Shown one piece after another: positions 27,782-37,626 of a DNA stretch of 64,000 nt. This DNA is from Bacteroidota bacterium (lineage in GTDB: Bacteria; Bacteroidota; Ignavibacteria; Ignavibacteriales; Ignavibacteriaceae): NCBI GenBank assembly GCA_022562275.1, contig JADFPP010000003.1, positions 1 through 64,000 on the forward strand, in the 5' to 3' direction. Position numbers and translations under genes: made by a program. Under the pieces are notes generated by a model. That model was not told the origin of the DNA and did not search any database. It saw nothing but the letters and a program-made list of their open reading frames with translations. Numbering within the stretch: the first letter of the stretch is position 1; every line of letters starts with the position of its first letter.

Positions 27782-28999
27782 TCATACCCGATCCCTTACA
27801 TATTTTTTATTACCTATAATTATTTCACCAGCTGAATTAGGATCGAGTGCCCATTTTATTCTATTAATTCCTTCTGTTATATCTTGTTCAGTTCCGCAAA
27901 AACTTATCCTCAAATATCCATCCATTCCAAATCCAGTTCCCGGTACTGTAAGTACCTGTGCTTTATCAATAAGATGTTCGGAAAGTTTATTTGAATCTTT
28001 ATTAAATGTGCTAAAGTCTGCAAAGCAATAAAAAGTTCCATCAGGCTTTGTTACCTTTACTCCATCTAAATCGTTTAACATCTTCATCATTAAATTCCGT
28101 TTATTCTCAAGTGTGTCACGTAAACTTTCAATACACGATTGATCACCATTCAAAGCACCAACTGCGCCCTTTTGAGTTAAAACGGAAGGACCGGATGTTT
28201 GATGTGCCTGCATGTTTGTCATTGCTTCTATCAAATAATTATTCGCAATTGCCCAACCAATTCTAAATCCCGTCATTGCATACTGTTTTGAGACGCCATT
28301 AATGATTATCAGCTTTGAATTATCATCAAGTTTCTTCACATAATCATAAGGGTTCAATCGTTTTTTGCCATCAAAAATTAAACGATGATAAATATCATCC
28401 ATAATTAAATAAAGATCTTTCTTCTCACAAAATTGAACAACATCAGAAATGAATTCTTCTGAATACATTGCACCGCTTGGGTTATTGGGGCTGTTGATAA
28501 TAACGGCTTTTGTAAGAGAACTAATTCTATCTTCTATGTCTTTTAATTGAGGATAGAAACTTTTGTTCTTGGGATACGCTGGTATAGGTACTGCTCCGCA
28601 TAATCTTACCATTTCAGGATAGCTTACCCAATAAGGTGAAGGAAATATAACTTCTTCACCCGGATTTACAACGGCTTGCAGCGCAAGCATTATCGCTTGT
28701 TTTGCACCACCGGAAGCCATAACATTTGCCGATGCTACTTTTCGGTTATAAAATTCCTCAGTATAATTTATTATTGCCTGCTTTAGTTCCGGAATTCCAT
28801 CTACGGGGGCATATCTTATTTCTCTTGTATTTAAATGTTTTATTGTAGCTGTAACCGCCTCCATAGGCACTTTACTTTTTGGTTCACCGCCGCCAAGGTG
28901 AATTACGGGATTCCCTTTTTGTTTTAGTATCGCAAATTTCTTGTTCAAAAACAGGGTGGGGGATCCCTTAATAGTTTTAGCAATTTGGCTTAGACTCAT
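27782..28999 (-). CDS. Class I PLP-dependent aminotransferase (aspartate type)
   Basis: The 405-residue fold-type I enzyme has the motifs VIHLGGGEPK, SGGAKQAI (phosphate binding), NSPNNPSGA (around residue 170) and the PLP lysine in NGVSKQYAMTGFRIGWA near residue 235. It transfers amino groups, most likely aspartate or prephenate/aromatic; the exact substrate is not clear. A decayed copy of its last 25 codons and flank lies about 750 bases downstream. It is transcribed alone or with the DinB gene. Confidence 0.88.
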   Translation of the reverse strand: MSLSQIAKTIKGSPTLFLNKKFAILKQKGNPVIHLGGGEPKSKVPMEAVTATIKHLNTREIRYAPVDGIPELKQAIINYTEEFYNRKVASANVMASGGAKQAIMLALQAVVNPGEEVIFPSPYWVSYPEMVRLCGAVPIPAYPKNKSFYPQLKDIEDRISSLTKAVIINSPNNPSGAMYSEEFISDVVQFCEKKDLYLIMDDIYHRLIFDGKKRLNPYDYVKKLDDNSKLIIINGVSKQYAMTGFRIGWAIANNYLIEAMTNMQAHQTSGPSVLTQKGAVGALNGDQSCIESLRDTLENKRNLMMKMLNDLDGVKVTKPDGTFYCFADFSTFNKDSNKLSEHLIDKAQVLTVPGTGFGMDGYLRISFCGTEQDITEGINRIKWALDPNSAGEIIIGNKKYVRDRV

Positions 29000-29149
29000 T
29001 TCTTTTCCTTATGATTAAAGAAGTTATAAAAAAACATATCAAAAATATTTGTAGTAAACACTATAAGCAAATTAATAAACAATAAATCGGTTTTGGTTTA
29101 AATCAGCAGCAAGAAATGCGTAGCATTGAAAGCAGGAATCCAGTATCCA

Positions 29150-29473
29150 TTAGCTTGTGTAATCTTCCCTAACCGGATAAAACGTATCAATTATTTTACA
29201 ATCTGTAATTGCTTTGCCCGAGTGTGGTGTGTTTGATGGAATAATGGATACATCATTCGGTTTGAGAATATGCGAGGTACCATCAACAGTCAACTCGAAT
29301 TCACCTTTTATCATTGAAGAAATTTGTTCGTGGGGATGCGAATGTGCCGGAAGGGAAGAACCGGCTTTTATATTCCAGTAAGAAATTGTCATATTTTCAG
29401 AATGAACAAACCGGGCGAAGAATCCGGGTACGACTTCTTTTTCTTCAATTGAATTTAAATCTATTTTATTCAT
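29150..29473 (-). CDS. Cupin-domain protein
   Basis: The 107-residue single-domain cupin has both motifs. The first is HSHPHEQISSMIKGE (residues about 44-58, histidines and glutamate as metal ligands). The second is PSNTPHSGKAI (histidine near 85). Proteins of this size bind metal and sense or modify small molecules. The start lies 3 bases after the dipeptidase stop, so the two form an operon with the dipeptidase gene first. The 150 bases after its stop contain a short GAAAGCAGGAATCCAG stretch that resembles a common interspersed repeat. Confidence 0.82.
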   Translation of the reverse strand: MNKIDLNSIEEKEVVPGFFARFVHSENMTISYWNIKAGSSLPAHSHPHEQISSMIKGEFELTVDGTSHILKPNDVSIIPSNTPHSGKAITDCKIIDTFYPVREDYTS

Positions 29474-29476
29474 TAT

Positions 29477-30703
29477 TTAATCCTCAATTAATTGCAATCT
29501 TTTAGCAGTTTGTTCTACTTCTTTCCAAACTCGTAACAAATTTTCCGAGCAGATCTTTTCAATATCATTTTCTGAATAACCTCTTTTCAGTAATTCATAA
29601 ATAAGGTTCGGATAGCCGGATACATCTTTTAAACCGGTTGGCAAACTATCGCCGACTCCGTCAAAATCGGAGCCGATTCCTAAGTGATCAATTCCAACTA
29701 AATTAATAATATGGTCAATATGATCGGCAACATCCTTTACATCAGCATATTTACGTGGATGTTCTCTATCATAATTTTCAATAAATATTTTTGCTTCAGA
29801 AGAACTTTTATCTAAATTATTTTCTTTCAGCCAACTATTAATTTTCTCTCCTCTCGTTGTCCTATTCTGACGTATGTCTCCCCTTAAAAAAGAAGAACCA
29901 AAATTAATTTGGATTACCCCACCATTTTCAGCCAACAATTTTATCATATCATCGGACATATTTCGCTGCCAGCCGGGAGTAAAATATCTGCTGGAAGAAT
30001 GAGATGCTATCACAGGCGCTGCCGTAGTTTTTATTACCTGGTAAAATGTACTATCCGAAACGTGTGAAATATCTACCATTATACCAAGCCGGTTCATCTC
30101 TTTTACTACTTCAATCCCAAATGGACTTAAGCCATTCCACGTTACTTCATCATCATAGGATGAATCGCAAATTTTATTATTCTTTGAATGTGTTAGTGTT
30201 ATATACCTGATTCCTCTATCGTAGAAGTATTTTAGATTTTTAATATCTCCTTCAATCGGTGCTCCGTTTTCCATTCCCATACAAATAGAAATCCTGGTCT
30301 TCGAAAATTGATTAATAATATCTGATGGGGAAGTAGCAATTATAAATTTATCAGACCAATCCTTTGCAAATTTGTTTACCATGTCAATCAGTGTATCAGC
30401 AAGTTCTTTTGCACCACCTGTTAACTGGTAACTTGCCGGGATGTATATCGACATAAACGGAGCATTCAATCCTCCCTTTATTGCTCTTGGATAATCGAAG
30501 TTTCCTTCTTCAGTTGATTGAGAAATGTTTTTCCATTTGGTATGCAAACGTGCAGGTATATCTATGTGTGTATCAATAATAATTAAATTTTGTGCAAGCT
30601 CGTTCGCTTTTTCTTTTAAACTTTGCTCATTATCTGAATTTGAATTACAGGATGGTAAAATCGAAATAAAAATTAAAATGGTAAGGAAAACTAAGTATCT
30701 CAT
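29477..30703 (-). CDS. Membrane dipeptidase (renal dipeptidase family), lipoprotein
   Basis: The 408-residue peptidase M19 protein has a lipobox (LPSC, cysteine at about 19). The zinc ligands are seen in DTHIDIP (HxD), GMENGAPIEGD (glutamate), DISHVSD and IASHSSSR (histidines), with the active-site aspartate in IGSDFDG. It cleaves dipeptides, or lactonase and D-amino-acid dipeptide substrates, at the cell envelope. The cupin gene follows within 3 bases. Confidence 0.9.
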   Translation of the reverse strand: MRYLVFLTILIFISILPSCNSNSDNEQSLKEKANELAQNLIIIDTHIDIPARLHTKWKNISQSTEEGNFDYPRAIKGGLNAPFMSIYIPASYQLTGGAKELADTLIDMVNKFAKDWSDKFIIATSPSDIINQFSKTRISICMGMENGAPIEGDIKNLKYFYDRGIRYITLTHSKNNKICDSSYDDEVTWNGLSPFGIEVVKEMNRLGIMVDISHVSDSTFYQVIKTTAAPVIASHSSSRYFTPGWQRNMSDDMIKLLAENGGVIQINFGSSFLRGDIRQNRTTRGEKINSWLKENNLDKSSSEAKIFIENYDREHPRKYADVKDVADHIDHIINLVGIDHLGIGSDFDGVGDSLPTGLKDVSGYPNLIYELLKRGYSENDIEKICSENLLRVWKEVEQTAKRLQLIED

Positions 30704-30739
30704 CTATATACTTTTTGTAAAATTTTGCATTAAAATAAG

Positions 30740-31219
30740 TTAGGATTCAAATTTCTTTTTAAGTGCTTTATGCACAACCGGTGGAACAAATTCACTAACA
30801 TCACTATGAAGACTTGCAAGGTTCCTTATTATTGTAGAGTTTAAATAAGTGTACTTTTCGTGAGGCATTAAAAAAATTGTGGAAATATTTCCCGCAAGTT
30901 TTCTGTTCATCAGTGCCATCTGGAACTCATATTCAAAATCACTTACTGCTCTTAATCCCCTGATTATCCCCGTTGCTCCCATATTTTTTGCATGATCGAC
31001 AAGTAAACCGTTAAAGGAATCGACAGAAACATTGTCGAAATCTTTTAAGCTTTCCTTTAACATTTCAATGCGTTCATCAGCAGAAAACAGAGGTTCCTTA
31101 CCAGGGTTAATTGCAACAGTAACAACAACGGAAGTAAACAATTCCATTGCTCTTTTTATAACATCAATATGTCCGTTTGTTACAGGATCGAATGTGCCTG
31201 GGTATATTACTTTCGGCAT
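30740..31219 (-). CDS. coaD: Phosphopantetheine adenylyltransferase
   Basis: The 159-residue nucleotidyltransferase shows YPGTFDPVTNGHIDVI (the T/HxGH motif, residues 6-21) and the second ATP site LNSTIIRNLAS near residue 128. It makes dephospho-CoA from phosphopantetheine. Length is standard. It is upstream of the dipeptidase gene on the same strand, 36 bases away. Confidence 0.95.
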   Translation of the reverse strand: MPKVIYPGTFDPVTNGHIDVIKRAMELFTSVVVTVAINPGKEPLFSADERIEMLKESLKDFDNVSVDSFNGLLVDHAKNMGATGIIRGLRAVSDFEYEFQMALMNRKLAGNISTIFLMPHEKYTYLNSTIIRNLASLHSDVSEFVPPVVHKALKKKFES

Positions 31220-31522
31220 TTTTCTTATTTATTGATTAAACTCAAACGAAATATAAAAATTCTAAGGATAGTATAAAATTTTAAAAATAAAAAGCCAGCT
31301 TTGAATTAAACGGGCTTAATAATTAATTAAATCCAAACAGTTGATAAATACAAGAAACTTCTAAAAAATTTCATTATGATTAAAACTTCGTTTTAAACCT
31401 TCCTGTACAAAGCTACGGAAAGCAGGTTCATTTTAAAATCTTGCTGGAGATGCCGAAATGAATTCAACATGACTCAAGTAAGCAAATTTTCCAAAAGTGT
31501 TTACTAATATTTTTTGCTCAAG
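31220..31522. other. Intergenic stretch with one interspersed-repeat copy
   Basis: No gene was found in these 303 bases. The only recognised structure is at 31447-31473, which on the minus strand reads GTCATGTTGAATTC then ATTTCGGCATCTC. It is a copy of the repeat also seen, interrupted, at 46243-46290. The rest is AT-rich and probably holds the coaD promoter. Confidence 0.5.
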
Positions 31523-33454
31523 TTATTTTAACAGACTCATTTTAATTATTTGAATAAATAAGCCGGCAGTTATTCTTGCAATGTATACACCGGAAGAGAA
31601 ATTTCCTGCATCAAATGTAACAGTATAATTACCAGCCGGTTTACTTTCATTTACCAACCCGGCTACTTTTTCTCCAAGTGAATTATAAACTGTAAGGTTC
31701 ACAAACTCAGAACTTGCAATGCTAAACTGAATTTGAGTAGATGGATTAAACGGATTAGGATAATTTTGCTTTAAGGAATATGATCCCGGATTATTTTCGT
31801 CTTCTACATCAGTTATCGGTTCTACGAATATGCTCCAGGATTTTTCCGTAGAAAGATACCCGTTCGAAACGACAACCTTAATAACATCGGTATGTGGCGG
31901 TGGATCAAATGAAGAATGTCTGTAATGGTATGTGTTATTGTTACCAATAACCTGTCGATCATTTTTAAACCATTTATAACTTAGCTCCAGTCCGCTTGTA
32001 TCAACAGCTTCAACCAGAAAATCTATCTCATCATTTTTTTGAATGGTTGTATCTCCAGAAGGAAAGAAAGATGTAATACCAGGAATTCCCGGTAATACAA
32101 CAAAGAAGGAAAATAATTCAGGAGGAGGTGTTCCACCCAGAGGATTTATACCCGATCCTCCAGCAGGTAAAGTAGAGACTTTGTTAACATCGTCAACTGC
32201 AGCAAGATAATATTCGACTGTTGTTAAATGCTGCTGTCCGGGAATTTCAAACTCATACGTGTTATTCGTTGGTCCATTGAGATCGTTAACTAAAAACCAG
32301 TCGCTTGTACTGCCATCAAAAGTAGTTCGATAGTGAATATTAGCATCCACAACCTGACCGTCATCTACTATTCCTGCTGATATTGTGATAGGATCGGTGT
32401 TAAGAACATCATCCATAGGTACGTGAATAATTGTTGGTGGAACATCGCCTGGTGTAAATTGGAATATAAATAATCCATCAGCGATGTCGGAGCCAATGGT
32501 TATGCCGGAAGGCAGAAATGGATAAATTCCCCACAGAACAGGTGTTGAGTACTCACCAATCAAAAAAGGTAATTGCGGATTTGAGATATCCAATACAACG
32601 TAACCATCAGAATAATATGAGATATGTGCGTAATTTCCCTGGATAAATAAATTATGTACCGTTGCTCCCGAATTAGTTTCCCACGATGGAACAACAAGAT
32701 CCCAGGAGGTTCTATCCTGCAGATCCCAAACGGTTATATCAACGGAATTAAATTCTTCTGTACCAAAAAAGTATCTTTTATCTTCTGTCATCCATCCGCT
32801 ATGAGCAAAAATACCCGAAATCGATGGACTTGCACTAACAAGTTGCGGATCCGATTTATTAGTTACATCTACAAGATGATATTCTCCTGAAATTCCTGCG
32901 CAAACAACCACAGTGTCATCCCAAACATATAAGTCATGAATATTTCCACTTTCATTGTAAACAGCAGTTTCAGTTGGATCAACCGGATTGGATAAATCCA
33001 AAATATGCATTCCGCCACTTCCAGTTCCTACAACATAAAGAAATCCGTTATCTATAAAAATATTGTGTGATTGTTGGAAAAAAGCTGTAGTTTGATTCGC
33101 CAACGTAGCAGTGTTTGGAAGCTGTGATAGATCGATTATTTGTAATCCATCATTGGTATTATCCGATACAACATAAGCATACTGCTCATGTGTTTTAATA
33201 TCTCTCCAGATTGAATTTGTTCCAGGAATAAATGCAACTTCTACAGGATTTGCAGGATTAGAAAGATCAATAATTGAAGTTCCGTTTCTAACTCCAAGCA
33301 GTGCATATTCATTACCCATTGGGTCAACATATCCCCAGATATCGTTATATCCAACTGAAGGATATTGATTGAGACTTCCGAGTAATTCAATATTTGTTTG
33401 TCCTAATAAAATTGTACCGAATAAGGACAAAAACAGAAATGTAATTTTTATCAT
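31523..33454 (-). CDS. Secreted choice-of-anchor B protein with type IX sorting domain
   Basis: The 643-residue protein has a signal peptide (residues 1-18). Residues about 20-340 form a choice-of-anchor-B beta-propeller with repeated phrases such as IIDLSNPANPVEVAF and ILDLSNPVDPTETAV. Ig-like domains follow (to about 550), then a C-terminal sorting domain (KQNYPNPFNPSTQI, NLTVYNSLGEKV, SSGVYIARI). The sorting domain marks it as a type IX secretion substrate kept on the surface or released. The ATG has a GAGGAA site. Ligand is unknown. Confidence 0.85.
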   Translation of the reverse strand: MIKITFLFLSLFGTILLGQTNIELLGSLNQYPSVGYNDIWGYVDPMGNEYALLGVRNGTSIIDLSNPANPVEVAFIPGTNSIWRDIKTHEQYAYVVSDNTNDGLQIIDLSQLPNTATLANQTTAFFQQSHNIFIDNGFLYVVGTGSGGMHILDLSNPVDPTETAVYNESGNIHDLYVWDDTVVVCAGISGEYHLVDVTNKSDPQLVSASPSISGIFAHSGWMTEDKRYFFGTEEFNSVDITVWDLQDRTSWDLVVPSWETNSGATVHNLFIQGNYAHISYYSDGYVVLDISNPQLPFLIGEYSTPVLWGIYPFLPSGITIGSDIADGLFIFQFTPGDVPPTIIHVPMDDVLNTDPITISAGIVDDGQVVDANIHYRTTFDGSTSDWFLVNDLNGPTNNTYEFEIPGQQHLTTVEYYLAAVDDVNKVSTLPAGGSGINPLGGTPPPELFSFFVVLPGIPGITSFFPSGDTTIQKNDEIDFLVEAVDTSGLELSYKWFKNDRQVIGNNNTYHYRHSSFDPPPHTDVIKVVVSNGYLSTEKSWSIFVEPITDVEDENNPGSYSLKQNYPNPFNPSTQIQFSIASSEFVNLTVYNSLGEKVAGLVNESKPAGNYTVTFDAGNFSSGVYIARITAGLFIQIIKMSLLK

Positions 33455-33756
33455 TATTTCCTCTTAATGATTAGTGTTAGATTATTTTAGCAGACTCATT
33501 TTTATTATTTGATTATGTCGCGCCAGAATTAATACTGCCGATAAGTTCCTTTATAACTGATTTCAATGTCTAAGTAAATCAATATTTTGTGTAAAATAGG
33601 ATGAGCCGCAACATGAAAAGTTGATGGCAGCTCTGCTATTTCATCTTCAAATCAGTTACAGTTATGTTTAATTAAAGATATAAACCGCCTTGCACATTTC
33701 CAAGGAATAAATCCGTATCGCTATTATTATCAATACCAGTAAAATGATTCAAACCA
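33455..33756. other. Intergenic stretch with sorting-domain fossil
   Basis: These 302 bases hold no intact gene. The part next to the choice-of-anchor-B gene (33482-33523) is a remnant of another sorting-domain gene, listed separately. The remainder is AT-rich without hairpin terminators or recognisable repeats. Confidence 0.5.
33482..33523 (-). pseudogene. Fossil 3' end of a sorting-domain gene
   Basis: On the minus strand these 42 bases read RHNQIIKMSLLK followed by a stop. That is nearly identical to the last residues (FIQIIKMSLLK) of the neighbouring choice-of-anchor-B protein. Nothing upstream in frame continues the domain, so only the tail survives. It suggests that a second secreted-protein gene was lost here or that recombination occurred between sorting-domain ends. 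Confidence 0.6.
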
Positions 33757-34311
33757 TTAAACATTATTTAATTTGTATAAACAGGTATCTCCAATAGTTT
33801 TAAATGGTTCTATATTGAAATTACCTACGTCCTTAACTTTTGTTTGAACAGAACGTTCAATAACCATAAACGCATCATTAAGAAGATATTTATTAGTTAA
33901 AATATTTTCCACAACGGAATATATATCGCCCTTAAAAAAAGGGGGATCAGCGAGAATAAGATCATATTTACATTCTGGTTGTCTTCCGGAAAATTTATCG
34001 GCAGCCATCTTAAAAACAGAACAGTTATTCTCAACTTCAAGAGATTTTATATTCTCAACAAGGTTTTTATGGATGATAAAATCTCTTTCTACAAAATGAA
34101 CTTCTTTTGCCCCCCTGCTAATACACTCCAGACCCAGAGATCCTGAACCTGCGTACAGATCTAGAACTTTAATATTTTCAAAATCAATCAAATTGGTTAA
34201 CAGGTTAAACAGGGTTTCCTTAACCCTGCCGGTTGTTGGCCTGATCAATTTTGATCTGGGAACATTTATCATCCGGCTTTTTAGATAACCGGAAATAATT
34301 CTTAATTTCAT
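33757..34311 (-). CDS. rsmD: 16S rRNA (guanine966-N2)-methyltransferase RsmD
   Basis: The 184-residue SAM-dependent methyltransferase has the N-terminal RIISGYLKSR and RPTTGRVKETLFNLL signature, motif I VLDLYAGSGSLG (about residues 50-61) and the catalytic DPPF in LILADPPFFKG (about 120-130). It methylates G966 of 16S rRNA during 30S assembly. In many bacteria rsmD lies near coaD; here coaD is 2.5 kb away, with the secreted-protein gene between them. Confidence 0.92.
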   Translation of the reverse strand: MKLRIISGYLKSRMINVPRSKLIRPTTGRVKETLFNLLTNLIDFENIKVLDLYAGSGSLGLECISRGAKEVHFVERDFIIHKNLVENIKSLEVENNCSVFKMAADKFSGRQPECKYDLILADPPFFKGDIYSVVENILTNKYLLNDAFMVIERSVQTKVKDVGNFNIEPFKTIGDTCLYKLNNV

Positions 34312-34343
34312 GCTGATAAAATAATAAACAGCAGTAAGTGTTA

Positions 34344-35270
34344 TTATACAATTCTGTATGCAATTCCTGCTGCCGGGGAGAAAGTGTTAAACCTCTGTAA
34401 ATAGAGGGGACTCTCTTTAATTTTCAGAGCCGCAGTTAGTTTATCAAAAGGGTTAAATGCAATAAAATCCAATCCCGTTTCAGCATTCAAAGTCTTTACT
34501 AAGGATTCAGAAATTCGTTCCCCTGTTATATACGCCGCTTGAATAAGTCCCTTAGTTAAATTTTTTGATTCCAAAGAAGATATTTCATTTTGAACTATCG
34601 TTATAATATCATCATTATTATTGTGCGGGTAAACCTTTTGGGAGATTGGTTTTCCATCCAGCGATAATATAATTGATAAATTATTTTTAGAGATAAAAAC
34701 GCTCAAACGGAATCCATTGTTTATACAGGAGTTACTCAAAACAAGAGCTCTTTCAGATGACAAATGAACATTATCGACGTGACCAAGTTTAAAATTGTTT
34801 TGCTCACATAATTTATTGAATAGTCTCAGATACCTACGCTCAATACCGTACACAATAGCAGTGTTTTTTGTATAGATCATGTTCTTATCAACTTCGTAGT
34901 ACTGAATAATAATTTCTTCATCTTTTATATGAGGAAACATAACGGAATATTCCCATTTGAATTCTTCTACGATATCACGGTGTAATAATGTGTTATCATA
35001 AGGTAGTTGTGTAATATGAAACATTTCAAGGGGAAGAGAAAAAGAAAGTGTTCTGCTTTTTATAGGTTTTTTTATACGGATCTCATCCAAAGCTACCTGA
35101 AGCAAAGAGAGTATTTTTACGTCTCTGTCCGATTTAAAATTTATAGGTTCGGCAAAAACTATCTCGTTAAGATTGTCTAAACGTACTTCACCGTGTGTCC
35201 CAAATATCTCTACTAATTGTAGCTTTGTGTTAGATATATTTAGTCCGGCGTGAACATTTAATTCAGCCAT
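34344..35270 (-). CDS. PilM-like actin-fold protein (putative)
   Basis: The 308-residue cytoplasmic protein begins HAGLNISNTKLQLVEI, as the phosphate-1 segment of PilM/FtsA-like ATPases does. It also contains LPLEMFHITQLP and a later GHVDNVHLSSERALVLS resembling their second subdomain. Similarity is by eye and weak. The following pseudopilin-like and ComEA-like genes make a role in a type IV pilus or DNA-uptake machine attractive, but no PilN, PilO or secretin gene is here. It lies 10 bases after the preceding gene, in one operon. Confidence 0.45.
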   Translation of the reverse strand: MAELNVHAGLNISNTKLQLVEIFGTHGEVRLDNLNEIVFAEPINFKSDRDVKILSLLQVALDEIRIKKPIKSRTLSFSLPLEMFHITQLPYDNTLLHRDIVEEFKWEYSVMFPHIKDEEIIIQYYEVDKNMIYTKNTAIVYGIERRYLRLFNKLCEQNNFKLGHVDNVHLSSERALVLSNSCINNGFRLSVFISKNNLSIILSLDGKPISQKVYPHNNNDDIITIVQNEISSLESKNLTKGLIQAAYITGERISESLVKTLNAETGLDFIAFNPFDKLTAALKIKESPLYLQRFNTFSPAAGIAYRIV

Positions 35271-35280
35271 TTAAGGAATA

Positions 35281-35835
35281 TCACTCCCACGATGCCGTGT
35301 TTTTAAGTGCCTCATTATCTAAACTGCCTATTGTACCATATCCATCCGGATCTTCAATGTAATAACGGTTCCCAAGAATAATTGATGTATCTACTCTTGT
35401 AATTTTACCTCTTCTATTAATAAAACTATCGATTACAACAGAGGTATCAATCAGTAAAATATACGGAGAAAATGTCTTTGGAGATAATCTTAAACTGTCA
35501 GGATTAAATTCTCCACTAGTCAATTTTTTGAACGGATTGTTAACCCTCAGAACTAATGAATCAAACGCGTTTACAAGACTATCTACATATGGAGATTTGA
35601 TAAAAGAAATTAAAGTATCGATACTATTTGTGTAGCTCCCGCTTTTTCTCTGCCAGATTATTTCAGCTTCCTTTATGTTATTCATTCTAAGGCGGGATTC
35701 GGTTTTATAGAATTTTTCTGTTTCAACATAATCATGCGGATCAATAATTGCTACTTTAATAAGTATTATAGTTAGTATTGCAATTACAACATATAAAGCT
35801 GCATGAATATACCACGGGTCCGATCTGGAATTCAT
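35281..35835 (-). CDS. Single-pass membrane protein, pseudopilin-like (putative)
   Basis: The 184-residue protein has one N-terminal transmembrane helix (residues 11-31, AALYVVIAILTIILIKVAII). It is followed by RMNNIKEAEIIWQRKSGSYTNSIDTLISFI, which resembles the helix and turn after the leader of GspG-type pseudopilins. A C-terminal YYIEDPDGYGTIGSL segment follows. No prepilin peptidase site (G before F) is present, so it is not a classical pilin. Function is unknown; it sits between the PilM-like and ComEA-like genes. Confidence 0.4.
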   Translation of the reverse strand: MNSRSDPWYIHAALYVVIAILTIILIKVAIIDPHDYVETEKFYKTESRLRMNNIKEAEIIWQRKSGSYTNSIDTLISFIKSPYVDSLVNAFDSLVLRVNNPFKKLTSGEFNPDSLRLSPKTFSPYILLIDTSVVIDSFINRRGKITRVDTSIILGNRYYIEDPDGYGTIGSLDNEALKNTASWE

Positions 35836-35859
35836 TTTTCCTCCGATCTAATAAAATTT

Positions 35860-36372
35860 TCAGAATGCTGATTCAATATATAAAAACTTTTTAATTTTAT
35901 TCAACTTCACTTTGCCAATACCTTTTACTTCAAGTATTTCTTCCAAACTTTTAAAATTTCCATTAACATTTCTAAAATCAATAATGTTCAAAGCAGTCTT
36001 TTCTCCAATACCGGGTAACCTGGTTAAAGTCTCAAAATCAGCTGTATTAATATTAATGCTTTTTTCTTCAAGTGGTGGAAGATCTTTCTTTTTATCAAAA
36101 TTTGTGTACTGAAAACCTAAAATTTCTCCTTTTGAATCAATTATATTTTCCTCTCTTTTTTCTTTTTCATTTCTCAGATTTTCTTCGGCTTGAGATTTAT
36201 AATAATTAAAGAGACTATCCTCCTCAGAATAATCATACTCTTTATAATCTTCCTTTGCAATATCTTTGTATGTTTTGATCGATAATCCAATGATAAAACT
36301 GATTGTCAAAAAGAGAATTACGTAAATTTCAGTCTCTGTAAAACCAATTTTCCTTGAGACTTTTTTGAACAT
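35860..36372 (-). CDS. ComEA-like helix-hairpin-helix protein
   Basis: The 170-residue protein has an N-terminal membrane helix (about 15-33), a charged linker, then two helix-hairpin-helix motifs. The first is INTADFETLTRLPGIGEKTALNIIDFR (about residues 107-133) and the second is LEEILEVKGIGKVKLNKIKK. ComEA proteins bind incoming double-stranded DNA in competence. Many Bacteroidota carry such proteins without a proven uptake role. It is the first gene of the three-gene operon that continues with the two pilus-like genes. Confidence 0.75.
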   Translation of the reverse strand: MFKKVSRKIGFTETEIYVILFLTISFIIGLSIKTYKDIAKEDYKEYDYSEEDSLFNYYKSQAEENLRNEKEKREENIIDSKGEILGFQYTNFDKKKDLPPLEEKSININTADFETLTRLPGIGEKTALNIIDFRNVNGNFKSLEEILEVKGIGKVKLNKIKKFLYIESAF

Positions 36373-36468
36373 TTAATACAGCCGTAATTAATTATCAATT
36401 ACTAAAAATATAGAGATACAAACTTCTGAGGGCAAGTGTTCTCGCATAGATTATGCTGAAGGAATAAT

Positions 36469-37614
36469 TTATAAATGAAAACGCTTGAAAAAACTTTTTT
36501 CTTCAGCTTTGGAAGAATCTTTGATATTCGGCATCTCGGAAAGCTGCTTAAGGAGCTCTTTTTCTTTTGAATTTATTTTTTGTGGTACTGCAACATTTAC
36601 TTTTACAATCTGGTTTCCAACGCCTGACGAATTCAGATGTTTGATACCTTTGCCCCTCATTTTCAACAATTTACCCGGTTGCGTACCTGCATCAATCTTC
36701 AGAACAGCTTTGCCGTTTAAAGTAGGCACTTCCACTTCGGCTCCAAGAACAGCCTGTGGATAGGTAATGAATAAATTATAAACTATTTCATCTTCCGTCC
36801 GTACAAAATATTTGTGCGGCAATTCTTCAAATACAACTATTATCGATCCATCTTCACCACCTCTTTTGCCCGCATTACCTTCTCTGCGCAATGTCATATA
36901 ACTGCCGTCGTTAACACCTGCCGGAACATTTACATCCAGCATTTTCTCACCCTGATATCTTCCATCACCCATACATTTAGGGCATGGAATATCAATAACC
37001 CTTCCTTCACCATCGCAGTTGTGACAGGTTGTAATATTTACAAACTGACCGAATACCGAACGGGATACCGACTTCACTTCGCCAAGTCCGTTACAAACCG
37101 GACAGGTTTTAAGTGATGTGGATTTATCAGCGCCGGTACCGTTGCACCGATCGCACTTAACCTGTTTTTTAATTCTGATTTTTTTTGTCGTACCGGCAGC
37201 AATTTCTTCGAGAGTTAGTTTTAAATTAATACGAAGATCTGCCCCCGGGCTGCCTGCACCCCTCCTCCTGCCTCGTTGGGTTCTTCCGCCAAAAATATCA
37301 TCAAATATTGATGATCCACCAAAGATATCGGAGAAATGAGAAAAGATATCATTTACGTCAGTAAATCCGGAAGAACCGAAACCACTGGCTTTCACTCCAT
37401 CATGACCAAAACGATCATACTTCACTCTTTTCTCATCGTTATTTAAAACATCATATGCTTCTGCAGCTTCTTTAAATTTTTCCTCTGCTTCTTTATCATC
37501 AGGATTTCTATCAGGATGGTACTTCATTGCAAGTTTCCGATAGGCTTTTTTAAGCTCCTCTTTGCTGGCATTCCTATCAACATTAAGAACAGAGTAATAA
37601 TCTCTTTTTGTCAT
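36469..37614 (-). CDS. dnaJ: Chaperone DnaJ
   Basis: The 381-residue cochaperone has the J domain with HPD (YHPDRNPD, about 32-39) and a G/F-rich linker. Four zinc-finger repeats follow ([32 protein letters not shown], about residues 150-220), then the C-terminal substrate domain. It stimulates DnaK and binds unfolded proteins. It follows grpE by 12 bases in the hrcA-grpE-dnaJ order. dnaK is not in the window. Confidence 0.96.
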   Translation of the reverse strand: MTKRDYYSVLNVDRNASKEELKKAYRKLAMKYHPDRNPDDKEAEEKFKEAAEAYDVLNNDEKRVKYDRFGHDGVKASGFGSSGFTDVNDIFSHFSDIFGGSSIFDDIFGGRTQRGRRRGAGSPGADLRINLKLTLEEIAAGTTKKIRIKKQVKCDRCNGTGADKSTSLKTCPVCNGLGEVKSVSRSVFGQFVNITTCHNCDGEGRVIDIPCPKCMGDGRYQGEKMLDVNVPAGVNDGSYMTLRREGNAGKRGGEDGSIIVVFEELPHKYFVRTEDEIVYNLFITYPQAVLGAEVEVPTLNGKAVLKIDAGTQPGKLLKMRGKGIKHLNSSGVGNQIVKVNVAVPQKINSKEKELLKQLSEMPNIKDSSKAEEKSFFKRFHL

Positions 37615-37626
37615 AAAATTTTAGCA

